A stretch of DNA of 49,837 nucleotides from Myxococcales bacterium (GTDB lineage: Bacteria; Myxococcota_A; Bradymonadia; UBA7976; UBA1532), in NCBI GenBank assembly GCA_020633555.1, contig JACKDL010000038.1:1-49837 (forward strand), given 5' to 3'. Shown piece by piece: positions 35,167 to 44,296 of the stretch (position 1 is its first letter; each line of letters begins with the position of its first letter). Both the position numbers and the translations under genes were made by a program. Below the pieces are notes generated by a model, which was not told the origin of the DNA, searched no databases, and saw only the letters and a list, made by a program, of their open reading frames with translations.

Positions 35167-37431
35167 TCAGCGGCGCTGGGGGTGGCCCAGGTGCTGCTGG
35201 AAGAAGCGCAGCACGCGCCCGTACTCGCCGCGCACCACGGCGGCGTCGCTCACCATGTGGCTGTGGCCGGCCAACGCCAGGAAGTCGTGGTCCTTGCCGG
35301 CGCGCAGCAAGGCGTCGCTCAGGCGCAGGGCGTGGGCGAAGTACACGTTGTCGTCGCCGGTGCCGTGGATGAGCAGCAGCGGACGCCGCAGGGCGGGCGC
35401 GTAGGTCAGCACGTCGCTGGCGTCGTAGGTGGCCTTCTCGGTGTCGGGCAGGCCGATGTAGCGCTCGGTGTAGTGGGTGTCGTAGTCGCGCCAGTCGGTG
35501 ACGGGCGCCCCGGCCACGCCGGCCTTGAAGGTGTCGGGGGCCCGCAGGGTGGCCATGGCCGCCAGGTAGCCGCCGAAGGACCAGCCGTAGACGCCCACGC
35601 GGGCCAGGTCCAGCTCGGGCAGGGCGCCGCCCAGGGCCTGCACGAGCCCCACGCTGTCCTCCAGCGCGGTGGCGGCGAAGTCCGCGCCCAGGGCGCGGGC
35701 CCAGTCGCGGCCGCGGCCCGGCGTGGCCCGCCCGTCGGCGCGCACCACGATGAAGCCGTGATCGGCGATGTACTGGTCGCGCTCCAGGCCCTCGGCCGCC
35801 CGGCGCACCATGGCGTGGGTGGGCCCCCCGTAGACGTGCATGATCACCGGGTAGCGCCAGGCCGGATCGAAGTTGCGCGGGCGGATGATCAAGGCGTGGT
35901 GCTGCCGGCCGGCCAGCTCGACCTGCCGCCACTGGGCGTTGGCCTCGAAGCCCGGCGCCTCGGCCACACTCGGCAGGGTGCCCAGCGGCTCGCCCAGGGC
36001 GCCGTCCTCGGTCAACGGGCGCACGGTCCAGGCGGTGGGGCCCCGCTCGGGCGTGTGGGTGTGCAGGGCCAGCGCCGCCTTCTTGGCCACGGCCAGGCCG
36101 TGCAGGCCCGGCGCGGTGGTCAGGGCCTCGGGCGGCTTGCCGCTCAGGTGCACGCGGTACAGGTGCTGCTGGGTGGGATCGGGGCCGCCCTGGAACAGCG
36201 CGAAGCCCCGCTCGGTGTCCAGGTGGGCCAGCCCGGCGTAGCCCGCGTCGGGCGAGGTCAGCGCGTGGTCCAGGCTGCCGTCGGCGTTGCGCAGCTCGAG
36301 CTGCCAGGCGCCGTTGCGCTCGGTGGTCCACAGGAACTGGCAGCCCTTGGGCAGCCAGCGGGGCATCTGGGCGTCCAGCTCGACCCAGGCGGGGTCCGTC
36401 TCGGTGATCAGATCGGTGACCGCGCCCGTAGCCACGTCGGCGGCGCGCAGCGTCAACTCGGTCTGGCGGCGGTTCTGGGTCACCAGGCTCAGGGGGCCGT
36501 CCTCGGGCCACACCACGCGGGCCAGGTAGGGGTGGGCGGCGCGATCCCAGGTGATCTCCACGGGCGCCGGCGCCTCCAGGGCGCGCACGAACAGGCGCAC
36601 CTCGGCGTTGGCCTTGCCGGGGCGCGGGTAGGGCGAGGCCTGCGGGGGCACCGCCGGATCGGTCAGCGTGGCCAGGTGGAAGCGCTCCATGGCCGCCGTG
36701 TCGGTGCGCTGGTAGGCGATGGCCGAGCCGTCCGGGGCCCACCACAGGCCCTCCAGGCGGCCCATCTCCTCCTGGGCCACGAACTCGGCCAGCCCGAAGC
36801 TCACCGTGTCGCTGGCGCCCGTGGTGAGCTGCACGGGCTTCGCGTCGGCCACGGGCGTCCAGAACAGCTCGCCGCCGCGCACGAAGGCCAGCCGGGCGCC
36901 GTCGGGGCTCAGGTGGGCGTCCTGCACGGGCTCGGCGTCGGCGCCCAGCACGTCGGTGGCCTGCTTCGTGGCCAGGTCGTAGACGAAGGGCCGGCCCGAC
37001 AGCAGCACCAGCAGGCGCTTGCCGTCGGCGCTCAGCCGGTAGCGGGCGATGCCCTTGGCCGCCAGGCGCAGGCGCTCGCGGCGGGCCTTCTCTTCGGCGG
37101 TCAGCGTCTCGGCGCCGCCCCCCAGCAGGGTGGCCGCCGTCAGCAGCTCGTGGGCCTGCCCGGTGGCGGGATCGAAGCGGTACAGCGCCCGCTCGAAGCT
37201 GCGCGGGCCGCTGCGCAGGAAGAGCACGCCAGAGCCGTCGGGCAGCACCTCGAGGGCGCTGGGGCGGCCCAGGCGGAAGCGGTAGGTGGCCGCGAGCTGG
37301 TCCAGGAAGCCGGGATCGGCCACGGGGGTCCAGGCGGGCTCGGCCCCGGGCACGGGGGCGGGGGCGCCGCCGCAGCCCAACAGGGCCAGGGCCGCCACCA
37401 GCGGGACGAGGGCGATGGTCAGGTGTCGCAT
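35167..37431 (-). CDS. Prolyl oligopeptidase family S9 (DPP-IV-like) lipoprotein peptidase
   Basis: After a lipobox signal (LALLGCGG) comes a beta-propeller (about 40-480) with repeated DGxxL and SPDGxxL units, containing the DPP-IV amino-terminus-binding pair in FVAQEEMGRLEGLWW near 218. The alpha/beta-hydrolase domain carries Ser in GWSFGG near 615, Asp in GTGDDNVYF near 690 and His in AGHSHM near 723, the full S9 triad. It would release N-terminal dipeptides, mostly after proline or alanine, from the periplasmic or surface side of the membrane. Length fits DPP-IV. The upstream lytic transglycosylase gene ends 34 bases before it on the same strand. Confidence 0.92.
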   Translation of the reverse strand: MRHLTIALVPLVAALALLGCGGAPAPVPGAEPAWTPVADPGFLDQLAATYRFRLGRPSALEVLPDGSGVLFLRSGPRSFERALYRFDPATGQAHELLTAATLLGGGAETLTAEEKARRERLRLAAKGIARYRLSADGKRLLVLLSGRPFVYDLATKQATDVLGADAEPVQDAHLSPDGARLAFVRGGELFWTPVADAKPVQLTTGASDTVSFGLAEFVAQEEMGRLEGLWWAPDGSAIAYQRTDTAAMERFHLATLTDPAVPPQASPYPRPGKANAEVRLFVRALEAPAPVEITWDRAAHPYLARVVWPEDGPLSLVTQNRRQTELTLRAADVATGAVTDLITETDPAWVELDAQMPRWLPKGCQFLWTTERNGAWQLELRNADGSLDHALTSPDAGYAGLAHLDTERGFALFQGGPDPTQQHLYRVHLSGKPPEALTTAPGLHGLAVAKKAALALHTHTPERGPTAWTVRPLTEDGALGEPLGTLPSVAEAPGFEANAQWRQVELAGRQHHALIIRPRNFDPAWRYPVIMHVYGGPTHAMVRRAAEGLERDQYIADHGFIVVRADGRATPGRGRDWARALGADFAATALEDSVGLVQALGGALPELDLARVGVYGWSFGGYLAAMATLRAPDTFKAGVAGAPVTDWRDYDTHYTERYIGLPDTEKATYDASDVLTYAPALRRPLLLIHGTGDDNVYFAHALRLSDALLRAGKDHDFLALAGHSHMVSDAAVVRGEYGRVLRFFQQHLGHPQRR

Positions 37432-37465
37432 GGCGCGCAGCCTAGCAGGTTGCCTGCCCCCGCCG

Positions 37466-39754
37466 TCAGCGCTCGGCCACCTCGGCGGGGCCGGGGATGT
37501 GCCCGTGGGGCGGCGGCAGGTCCCAGGGGCCCGCCTCGGGCTGGTACAGGGCCCGGTAGGCGGCGTGGCTGCGCAGCACCTTGCGCACGTAGCCGCGGGC
37601 CTCGTCGAAGGGGATGGCCTCGACGAAGGCGTCGGCTTCCAGGTGGCCGATGCGCTCGAGCCAGTCGTCCACGTGCCCGGGCCCGGCGTTGTAGGCCGCC
37701 AGCGTCAGTGCCAGGTGCCCACGGTAGCGCCGCTGCAGCCGCGCCAGGAAGGCCGCCCCGTAGTGCACATTGGGCCACACCCGCCGCAGCGCCGTGGGCC
37801 CCGGCACCCGGCGCTCCTTCAGGCGGCGGGCCATGCCGGCGGCGGTGGCCGGCAGCACCTGCATCAGCCCCAGCGCGCCGGCGGGGCTGCCCACCCGGGG
37901 CCGGAAGCCGCTCTCCTGGCGCATCACCGCCCAGATCAGCAGCGGATCCACCCCGTGGGCCTGGGCCTGGTGGCGCACCGCCTTCTCGAAGGGCCGCGGG
38001 TAGGCCGCCAGCCAGCGGGCCCGGTCGGCGCCCACCGCGGGCGCGTCCAGCGGGTCGTGGTGCTGCAGGATCCAGTGGCTGCGGTACCAGTCGTTGCGGG
38101 CCCGGTACGCCGCCGACAGGAGCTGCCGCGCCGAGTGATCCAGCGCGCCCAGGTTCTCGCGGTGGCGCAGGGTGTCGCGGGCGTCGCGCACCAGCCCCAG
38201 GCGCCACAGCCACACGGCGTCGGCGTGGGCCAGGGGCACGCTCGCCGGCGGCTCGGCCTCCACGGACGCGGCGGGCGACGCCCAGACGTCGCCGTCGGGC
38301 AGCCGGTGGTGGGCGAGCACGGCGTAGTAGCTGTACGGGAAGCGGTCGCGCACGAACCGCCACTGGCGCCGGGCCGCCTCGACGCGCCCCATCTGGGCCC
38401 ACGCCCGCGCCTGCCAGTACAGGGCCCGCTCGTAGTAGGTGCGCCGCGAGCTGTCCTGGGCCATGGGGTGCTGCTCGATGAGCTGCGCCCACACCCGCTC
38501 GGCCGTGGGGAGCTGCCCGTTGCGCCAGGCCACGAACCCCAGCGACCACAGCGCCCAGGCCCGCGCCTTCGCCTCACCGGTGGGGTGCAGGTGGGCCACG
38601 GCGACCTCGAGCAGCCCCACGGTGGCGGCGTCCACGCGGTTCAGCTTCCGGGCCAGGCGCGCCCCCTCGTAGGCCAACCGCCCCTTCACCGCGGGCGAGC
38701 CGGCGGCCTCGGCGCCCCGGGCGTACGCCGCCAGCGCCTCGTCCACCTGGCCCAACGTGCGCAACGCCTGCGCCTCCAGGCGCGGCAGCCGCTCCGCCAC
38801 CGCCGGCGCGGGCGCCCGATCCCGCAGGGCCTGGACGTCCTTCAGGATCCGCCGGGCCCAGCGCTTGGGCGCGCGCACCAGCAGGGCGTAGGCGTACAGC
38901 CCCTTCAGCCCGTCGCCGAAGCGGGCCTGCCCGGCGTCCACCAGCCGCCGCCAGCGGCCGCCCTTGCGGCGGGCGTGGGCGTCCACCGCGTCCAGCAGAT
39001 CCGCCGCCGTCAGCGGCGCCGGCCAGCCCTGCTCGGCCAGGGCGTCCAGCGCCGCGCGCCCCGCGTCGCTGCGGGGGTGGGCCCGCCACAGGGCGATCCA
39101 GCCGGGCACCCGGCGGGCGGGATCGGGATCGCCCGCCACCGCCGCCTCGATGGCCTGGTGCAGGCTCGCCAGCCGGGCCTGATCGCGGCCCCAGTGCACC
39201 GCCCGGCTCGCCCGCTCGGCGAAGGCCCGCGCCGTGAAGTGCCGCCCCTCGGCCTGGGCCTTCTCGGCCAGCGCCAGGTGCAGGTCGAAGACGCCCGCCG
39301 TGTGGGGCGGGATGGGCGCGGCCAGGGCCTCGGCGCGGGCCGCGTCGCCGCGATCCAGCGCGGCCTTGGCCCGCAGCACCGCGATGTGCCGGCTGAGCGC
39401 CGGCAGGGCCTGGGCCGCCCGCGCCAAGGCCGCGTCGGCCTCCTGATCCCAGCCCAACTGCAGGTCGCAGCGGGCCACCAGGTAGTCCAGCGCCGGCCAC
39501 AGCGCCGCGGGCACCTGCTCGCGGGCGGCCAGGAGCTGCTTGCGGGCGCGGGCGGGGTCCAGCCGCTCGAAGCGCCGCACGGCGTCCAGCACCTGCGGGT
39601 GCTCGGCGAACAGCGGCGGACCGACGAGCTGCTGCGGGGCCGGATCCGCCGCCGGGGGGCGGCCGCGATCCATCAGCGGGCCGGGCTGGGCCCGGGCGCT
39701 CAACGACAGGGTGCACAGGGCCGCCAGCACGGCCATCGGGAGGGTGGATTTCAT
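37466..39754 (-). CDS. slt: Soluble lytic murein transglycosylase, Slt type (762 aa)
   Basis: A signal peptide (LPMAVLAALCTLSLSARA) is followed by about 550 residues of TPR-like helical pairs (many A-x-A-L/W repeats) and a C-terminal SLT domain: catalytic Glu in VMRQESGFRP near 615, GALGLMQVLP, AAYNAGPG near 688 and FVEAIPFDEARGYVRKVL. This is the Slt70 arrangement, which cleaves peptidoglycan to 1,6-anhydro-muropeptides in the periplasm. The ATG is chosen for its signal peptide; AGGAGG lies 12 bases upstream, slightly far. A longer reading from a TTG gives no signal. The S9 peptidase gene follows closely. Confidence 0.92.
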   Translation of the reverse strand: MKSTLPMAVLAALCTLSLSARAQPGPLMDRGRPPAADPAPQQLVGPPLFAEHPQVLDAVRRFERLDPARARKQLLAAREQVPAALWPALDYLVARCDLQLGWDQEADAALARAAQALPALSRHIAVLRAKAALDRGDAARAEALAAPIPPHTAGVFDLHLALAEKAQAEGRHFTARAFAERASRAVHWGRDQARLASLHQAIEAAVAGDPDPARRVPGWIALWRAHPRSDAGRAALDALAEQGWPAPLTAADLLDAVDAHARRKGGRWRRLVDAGQARFGDGLKGLYAYALLVRAPKRWARRILKDVQALRDRAPAPAVAERLPRLEAQALRTLGQVDEALAAYARGAEAAGSPAVKGRLAYEGARLARKLNRVDAATVGLLEVAVAHLHPTGEAKARAWALWSLGFVAWRNGQLPTAERVWAQLIEQHPMAQDSSRRTYYERALYWQARAWAQMGRVEAARRQWRFVRDRFPYSYYAVLAHHRLPDGDVWASPAASVEAEPPASVPLAHADAVWLWRLGLVRDARDTLRHRENLGALDHSARQLLSAAYRARNDWYRSHWILQHHDPLDAPAVGADRARWLAAYPRPFEKAVRHQAQAHGVDPLLIWAVMRQESGFRPRVGSPAGALGLMQVLPATAAGMARRLKERRVPGPTALRRVWPNVHYGAAFLARLQRRYRGHLALTLAAYNAGPGHVDDWLERIGHLEADAFVEAIPFDEARGYVRKVLRSHAAYRALYQPEAGPWDLPPPHGHIPGPAEVAER

Positions 39755-39822
39755 CCGGCGATCGGGCCTCCTGAAGTGCAATCCCCAGGCGGGGGACCAA
39801 ACTTCCCGATCCTACCGGAACA

Positions 39823-39860
39823 CTGAACAAAAGACCAGCAAAACAACTGCTCTTGTTCAG
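39823..39860. repeat. Inverted repeat upstream of the lytic transglycosylase
   Basis: CTGAACAAAAG at 39823-39833 pairs with CTCTTGTTCAG at 39850-39860 over ten of eleven positions. It lies in a notably AT-rich 120-base gap, 16 bases past the formyltransferase stop and about 70 bases before the transglycosylase start, so it may end the six-gene run or act as an operator for the transglycosylase. Confidence 0.45.
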
Positions 39861-39875
39861 TCATTTCAACGTCTT

Positions 39876-40754
39876 TCAGAGGAGCAGGCCCGCCAGTTCG
39901 CGGCCGGTCAGCCGGCGCTTGCCCAGCCGCAGCCAGCCCAGCCGGAAGGCCCCCTCGCCGCACTTGATGTGGGCCACCCCGCCACGCACGAAGGGGGTGC
40001 CCGGCGCCAGCCCCGCGAACCGCCCGGCGGCCACGGGCGTGCCCGAGTAGATCACCAGCAGCTCGTCGCCGATGCCCGTGAACGCGCCGGGATCGGGCGC
40101 CGCCGCCCGCACCAGCCGGTCCACGATCTCGGCGGGCTGGGTCCACGCCACCTCCACGTCGTCGGGGTCCACCAGCGGCGCCCAGGTGACCTCGCCCTCC
40201 TGGGGCTGCGGGGTGAACCGCTCGCCGGCCACCATCCGGGCCACCACCGCGCCCAACACCTCGGCGGCCTTGCGCTCCATGCGCACCGCCAGGTGCCCCC
40301 CCGACTCGCGGGGGCCGATGGCCACCGCCTCACGGTACAGCACCGCGCCCTCGTCCAGCCCCTGGGCCAGGTCGTGCACGCACACCGCCGTGTGGGCGTC
40401 CCCCTCGCGGATGGCCCACCACGCCGGATCAGGCCCCCGCCAGCGGGGCAGATCGCTGGGGTGCACGTTCACGCCCGGCGCCAGCGCCAGCACGGGCGGC
40501 GGGATGCGCCGCGGGTAGAAGCCGCTTACCAGCAGGGTGGGCTTCAGGGCGGCCAGCGCCGCCACCACCTCGGGGGCCTCCAGGTCGGGCTTGAACCAGC
40601 GCGGCAGGTGGCGCACCCGCGGCACCAGCGCCTGCCAGCCCGGGCCGCCGGGGCGGCCGTGGACGACGCCCACCAGGGGCACGCCGCGGTCGAGCAGCGC
40701 CAGGGCGCCCTGGGGGTCGCCGAAGTACAGGATGCGGGCTTCAGTCAGGGGCAT
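39876..40754 (-). CDS. Formyltransferase-family protein (Fmt-like N-terminal domain)
   Basis: The 292-residue protein has the 10-formyl-tetrahydrofolate transferase signature: Asn96 and His98 in GVNVHPSDLPRWRGPDP and Asp134 in LDEGAVLYRE, with the same spacing as the catalytic Asn-His-Asp of known formyltransferases. The C-terminal third resembles the Fmt C-domain (VTWAPLVDPDDVEV..., FTGIGDELLVIYSG). The sequence HPSDLP replaces the usual HPSLLP. It could formylate a sugar amine or another substrate rather than initiator tRNA. It overlaps the upstream PIN-like gene by 14 bases, so both are probably expressed together. Confidence 0.82.
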   Translation of the reverse strand: MPLTEARILYFGDPQGALALLDRGVPLVGVVHGRPGGPGWQALVPRVRHLPRWFKPDLEAPEVVAALAALKPTLLVSGFYPRRIPPPVLALAPGVNVHPSDLPRWRGPDPAWWAIREGDAHTAVCVHDLAQGLDEGAVLYREAVAIGPRESGGHLAVRMERKAAEVLGAVVARMVAGERFTPQPQEGEVTWAPLVDPDDVEVAWTQPAEIVDRLVRAAAPDPGAFTGIGDELLVIYSGTPVAAGRFAGLAPGTPFVRGGVAHIKCGEGAFRLGWLRLGKRRLTGRELAGLLL

Positions 40755-41256
40755 GGGCGAGGGTCCATGGGGGGTGGTCGGGGGCGCCGTGGCCGATCCA
40801 GTCGGCGGCGGCATGCCGCGCGGGGTTCACCCAGTGGATCGGCGCCAACGCGGGCACGTGGGCCACGAGCGGACGGAGATCGGCTGCCATCCGGTCGTCC
40901 AGGGACAGCACGCGCTGATCGGTGGTGTGCGCGGCTTCCACCATCTGCACGTCCTTCCGAACGGCAGGGTGCCGGGCGGGCGGGAGGTGTGCATCGCAGG
41001 CCTGCAGCACCGCCTCCACCAGCTCGGGCGCGGGCTGCGCCTTCACGAAGAGCTTCTTGCTGATCTGTGTGCGCAGCCACCGGGCGCTGATTCGGTTGGC
41101 GTGCTTGTCGGCCTCGGGCTTCAGCGCATGGCCAAGCACAACGGCCGCTCCCATGTCGGTCATGGCCTGCAAGGCGGCGTGGCAGCCTGCGCCCTGGGCC
41201 TTCAGCGGGCTCGCGGCCCGCAACACGCTGGCGTCGACGACGAAGGCGCGGCTCAC
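40741..41256 (-). CDS. PIN-like nuclease (171 aa), partner of upstream ATPase
   Basis: It starts MSRAFVVDASVLRAAS, placing Asp8 where PIN domains hold their first metal-binding acid, and has TTDQRVLSLDDRMAADL later, the usual second acidic cluster. The fold appears complete with a C-terminal helical extension (PIHWVNPARHAAADWIG). Its ATG overlaps the end of the ATPase gene by four bases and it overlaps the following formyltransferase by 14. PIN nucleases usually cut RNA and often serve as toxins or effectors. No antitoxin is adjacent; the ATPase may play the controlling part. The pairing is inference. Confidence 0.65.
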   Translation of the reverse strand: MSRAFVVDASVLRAASPLKAQGAGCHAALQAMTDMGAAVVLGHALKPEADKHANRISARWLRTQISKKLFVKAQPAPELVEAVLQACDAHLPPARHPAVRKDVQMVEAAHTTDQRVLSLDDRMAADLRPLVAHVPALAPIHWVNPARHAAADWIGHGAPDHPPWTLAHAPD

Positions 41257-42434
41257 AGCTTGGCGGTCGCCGCGTCGATGTAGGCGCCGTCCACCTCGGA
41301 CTCGACCTCGCTGAAGTCCTCGGGCCAGTCACCGTAGGCGCCGCGCTCGTCCAGCTGCACCGTGTCCACTCGGGTGACCCCCTCCGCATCGCGGCTGAAC
41401 CAATGCAGGGCCAGCTTGTCCGCCGGGAGCTCGTCTCGAGCCACCAAGGTCTGCAGGCGGCGCAGGAGGATGGCCGAGTGGGTCTCGACGATCATTCGAC
41501 GGCCGTAGCGGTGAGCCGCCTCGGCGAGGATGTCGGCGAGCGCCGCCTGTGCGCGGGGATGCAGGTGGAGTTCGGGCTGCTCGATGAGCACCAGCTGCTC
41601 AAAGCGGGCGGCCAGGATCGCCACCAACACGGGCAAGACCTGAGACACCCCGATCCCGACGTCGGCGACGCTCACTCGGGCCCCGTGCCCCATCCTCTGC
41701 GCAACGTGGAGTTCGATGGCCGAGGAGCCTGCGGAGGTCGCGGCGATCTGGTCCGTCAGCCCGAGCTGCTTCAGCCACGCCGCGAGCTGCGCGATGAAGG
41801 CGGGCTTGTTCACCTGCCAGTGCGCGATCACGCTCGCCGTGTACGGCGAGAAGCGACCGGGAAAGCGAGGGCCAGCACTTGTGCGAGGGTAAGCGCGCTC
41901 GGGCAGGCCGCGAAGGCCGGGCACGTGCAGCCAGTCGGCGAAGACGCTGGTCCTCAACAGCTCAACGGGCTCGCCGAGCTCGTCCAGGGTCAGGTCGAGC
42001 CGGTCCAACATGAAGCGACCGGTGCCGCCGGCGCGCCAGCGGTGAGGACCGCGGGCCACAGCGTCCAGCCGAAACGCCTCCCCGTCGGTCTCGTAGACGA
42101 GACGCGTCCACTCAGCCCCCAGCTTGAGGCCAATCTCGAAGCCTTGGGCGGACACGCCGTTGAACCACAACAGCTGTTCGGTGGATGTGAAGCGGACACA
42201 GTCACCGCCCAGGTAGAGCTGGCCGGCGTCGAACGAGGCATCGGCCGTCTGCTTGAGCAGCAGCAAGGCCTGAAGTGTGGAGCTCTTTCCAGAGCTGTTG
42301 GCCCCGCAAAGGATGGTGAGCGGCTTGACCTGCAGCGAGACTTCGTCCCGGACGCTCTTGATGCCCCGCAGCGCCAGCCCCTGCAGTGCATTGGGGAAGA
42401 CGCTCTCGAAGCTGTTGGGGTCGGGCTGGGGCAT
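41253..42434 (-). CDS. AAA/ABC-type ATPase with DUF3696-like C-terminus (393 aa)
   Basis: The P-loop is GANSSGKSS (residues 44-52), the ABC-type signature region reads VADVGIGVSQVLPVL, and Walker B with catalytic Glu is LVLIEQPELHLHP, followed by VETHSAILLRRL. The ending ERGAYGDWPEDFSEVE is typical of DUF3696 proteins. Members are SMC/OLD-like ATPases found next to effector nucleases in defence islands. AGGAAGG precedes the ATG. It starts 9 bases after the glycosyltransferase stop and overlaps the PIN-like gene by four bases. I infer an ATPase sensor controlling the nuclease. Confidence 0.85.
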   Translation of the reverse strand: MPQPDPNSFESVFPNALQGLALRGIKSVRDEVSLQVKPLTILCGANSSGKSSTLQALLLLKQTADASFDAGQLYLGGDCVRFTSTEQLLWFNGVSAQGFEIGLKLGAEWTRLVYETDGEAFRLDAVARGPHRWRAGGTGRFMLDRLDLTLDELGEPVELLRTSVFADWLHVPGLRGLPERAYPRTSAGPRFPGRFSPYTASVIAHWQVNKPAFIAQLAAWLKQLGLTDQIAATSAGSSAIELHVAQRMGHGARVSVADVGIGVSQVLPVLVAILAARFEQLVLIEQPELHLHPRAQAALADILAEAAHRYGRRMIVETHSAILLRRLQTLVARDELPADKLALHWFSRDAEGVTRVDTVQLDERGAYGDWPEDFSEVESEVDGAYIDAATAKL

Positions 42435-42443
42435 ACCGCCTTC

Positions 42444-43583
42444 CTAACGCGCGCAGACCTCACGGTACAACGCCACCATCTCGGCGGCGATCTTCGGCCA
42501 GGTATACCGCTCGAGCACCAGGGCGCGGCCGCGCTGGCCCATGGCCTCGCGGTCGGGGGCGTCGAGCACCTGGGCCAGGCCGGCGGCGATGGCGGCAGGG
42601 TCCAGCGCCACCTCCAGCCCGGCGCCCACCTCGCTCACCTGGGGGAAGTGGCACTGGCGGGTGATCACCACCGGGCGGCCGCAGGCCAGGGCCTCGGTGA
42701 TGGCCATGCTGAAGCCCTCGTGGTGACTGGGCAGGCAGTACACGGCCGCGCCGGCCAGCGCCGCCAGCTTGGGGGCCCCCGACAGCACGCCCACCGTGTG
42801 GACGCGGTCGGCGAAGGCGCCCGCGCCGGCCTTCAGCAGGGCCACGCCGCCCTGGTCGGGGCCCGCGGCCACCAGGTGCAGGTCGGGGCGCGCCGCGGCC
42901 AGCAGGGCGAAGGCCTGGCCCAGCTCGGCGCAGCCCTTGCCGGGGTGCAGCCGCGACAGGAACAGCACGTACGGGGCGTCGCCCAGGGCGGGCACGGTGT
43001 CGCGAAACACCTTGGGATCCGGCAGGTTCTCGAACTCGCCGGGGAAGACGCCGTTGGGGATCACCACCGGCCGACCCCGGTGGGGCCACGACACGCCCGC
43101 CTGCTCGTCAGGGTTCAGGCAGTGCAGGGCGGCGGCGTGCTTCACCATGCGCCCGAACCCCAGCAGGTGGCGGCCCACCTGCTTCTTCAGCGACTTCTCG
43201 TCCAGCGCGCCGGGGTGCAGCGAGCCATGGGGCGACAGGACGTAGGGCACCCGCAGCAGCCGGCAGAGATCGGCGGCCACGACGTCGGGCACGGGCCAGA
43301 TGCCGTGCAGATGCACCACATCGCTGCGGGCGATCCAGCGGCCTAGGCGCCACAGGCTGCCCGCGCGGGGGCCCACCACCACCCGCTCGGGCAACGGGTC
43401 GAGCTGCTCGCCGTAGAACTCGGCCACGCCGGGGTCGCCCTCGGCGTCGGCGCTGGCGAAGCGCACCGTGTGCCCCTGGGCGCGCTGCCCCGCCGCCAGC
43501 CCGCGGATGACCCGCGGCGGGCCCCCGTTCAGGGGGTTGAGCTGGTTGTACACATGCAGGATCGCCAGGGGCCGGTCGGTCAC
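42444..43583 (-). CDS. Glycosyltransferase family 4
   Basis: The 379-residue protein has a GT-B fold: an N-terminal ILHVYNQLNPLNGGPPRVIRGLA, the linker region VVIPNGVFPGEF, and the C-terminal donor site with the E-x7-E motif in HHEGFSMAITEALACGRPVV. Such enzymes transfer a sugar from a nucleotide donor to glycans or lipids at the cytoplasmic membrane face. The GTG start overlaps the stop of the upstream hydrolase gene (GTGA). Its place inside a NAD-salvage run is unexpected; acceptor and sugar are unknown. Confidence 0.9.
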   Translation of the reverse strand: MTDRPLAILHVYNQLNPLNGGPPRVIRGLAAGQRAQGHTVRFASADAEGDPGVAEFYGEQLDPLPERVVVGPRAGSLWRLGRWIARSDVVHLHGIWPVPDVVAADLCRLLRVPYVLSPHGSLHPGALDEKSLKKQVGRHLLGFGRMVKHAAALHCLNPDEQAGVSWPHRGRPVVIPNGVFPGEFENLPDPKVFRDTVPALGDAPYVLFLSRLHPGKGCAELGQAFALLAAARPDLHLVAAGPDQGGVALLKAGAGAFADRVHTVGVLSGAPKLAALAGAAVYCLPSHHEGFSMAITEALACGRPVVITRQCHFPQVSEVGAGLEVALDPAAIAAGLAQVLDAPDREAMGQRGRALVLERYTWPKIAAEMVALYREVCAR

Positions 43584-44296
43584 GCGGTCCAGCCCTCCGC
43601 GATCAGCGCGCCGCGGCTGGCCATCATCCACAGGCCGGCGTGGTGGGCGGCCGCCCGGTCGTGGCCGGGGGCCTCATAGGTCTCGCAGGCGTCGGCCAGC
43701 ACGGCCACCCGCAGGCCGGTGACCTGGGCCACGTAGGCGGCCCGATCGGCGTGGGGGTCAGCCGCCGTCAGCAGGCCGTGGTTGCGGGCCGACAGGGTGC
43801 TCAGCACGAAGTCGCTCACGCAGATGTCGGTGCAGTCGCCGGTCACCAGCAGGGTGCGCAGGCCGTGGGCGATCACCCAGTCGGTGAAGGCGTTGCGGCC
43901 CGTCTCGCGGTCGATGGCGCCGATGAACCCGTTGATGCAGTCCTTGCGCACCACCGTCACCCGCGGCTCGTCCAGCAGCCACGCCAGCTCGGGGTCCATC
44001 TCTTCCTCGCCGGTGCCCTTGATGCCGTGGGGCGGGTAGGGCGGCTCGGGGATGTCGGCCTCGTGGGTGTCCAGGAACGCCAGGGTGTGCAGCCGATCCC
44101 CCAGGGCGTCGCGCAGGGCGCGGTACTCGCGATCGATGGCGCGCACCATGGGGATCATGTGGGTGGGGTCGGCCAGGTTGCCCTCGCGGGTGAAGGCCAC
44201 CCCGGCGTCCACGATCACCAGGCCCACGGGCCCCTCGCCCAGGGCCAGGGGCTGGGCGGTGTACGGCAGCAGGTCGGTCAGGCGGGCATCGCTCAC
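43580..44296 (-). CDS. Isochorismatase-family hydrolase, probable nicotinamidase
   Basis: The 238-residue protein carries the nicotinamidase-type triad: Asp30 in VGLVIVDAGVAF, Lys118 in VVRKDCINGF and Cys159 in TGDCTDICVSDFVLS. Nicotinamidase converts nicotinamide to nicotinate, the substrate of the enzyme encoded immediately upstream, so context favours this over other isochorismatase-like roles. GTG is chosen: GGAGGATC lies upstream and it overlaps the previous stop by four bases. The GT4 gene in turn starts within its stop. It is somewhat longer than small PncA enzymes. Confidence 0.82.
   Translation of the reverse strand: MSDARLTDLLPYTAQPLALGEGPVGLVIVDAGVAFTREGNLADPTHMIPMVRAIDREYRALRDALGDRLHTLAFLDTHEADIPEPPYPPHGIKGTGEEEMDPELAWLLDEPRVTVVRKDCINGFIGAIDRETGRNAFTDWVIAHGLRTLLVTGDCTDICVSDFVLSTLSARNHGLLTAADPHADRAAYVAQVTGLRVAVLADACETYEAPGHDRAAAHHAGLWMMASRGALIAEGWTA

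Noticed and set aside
34882..38481. A 1199-residue plus-strand open frame
   Set aside because: It is antisense to the S9 peptidase and transglycosylase, both with complete catalytic motifs.
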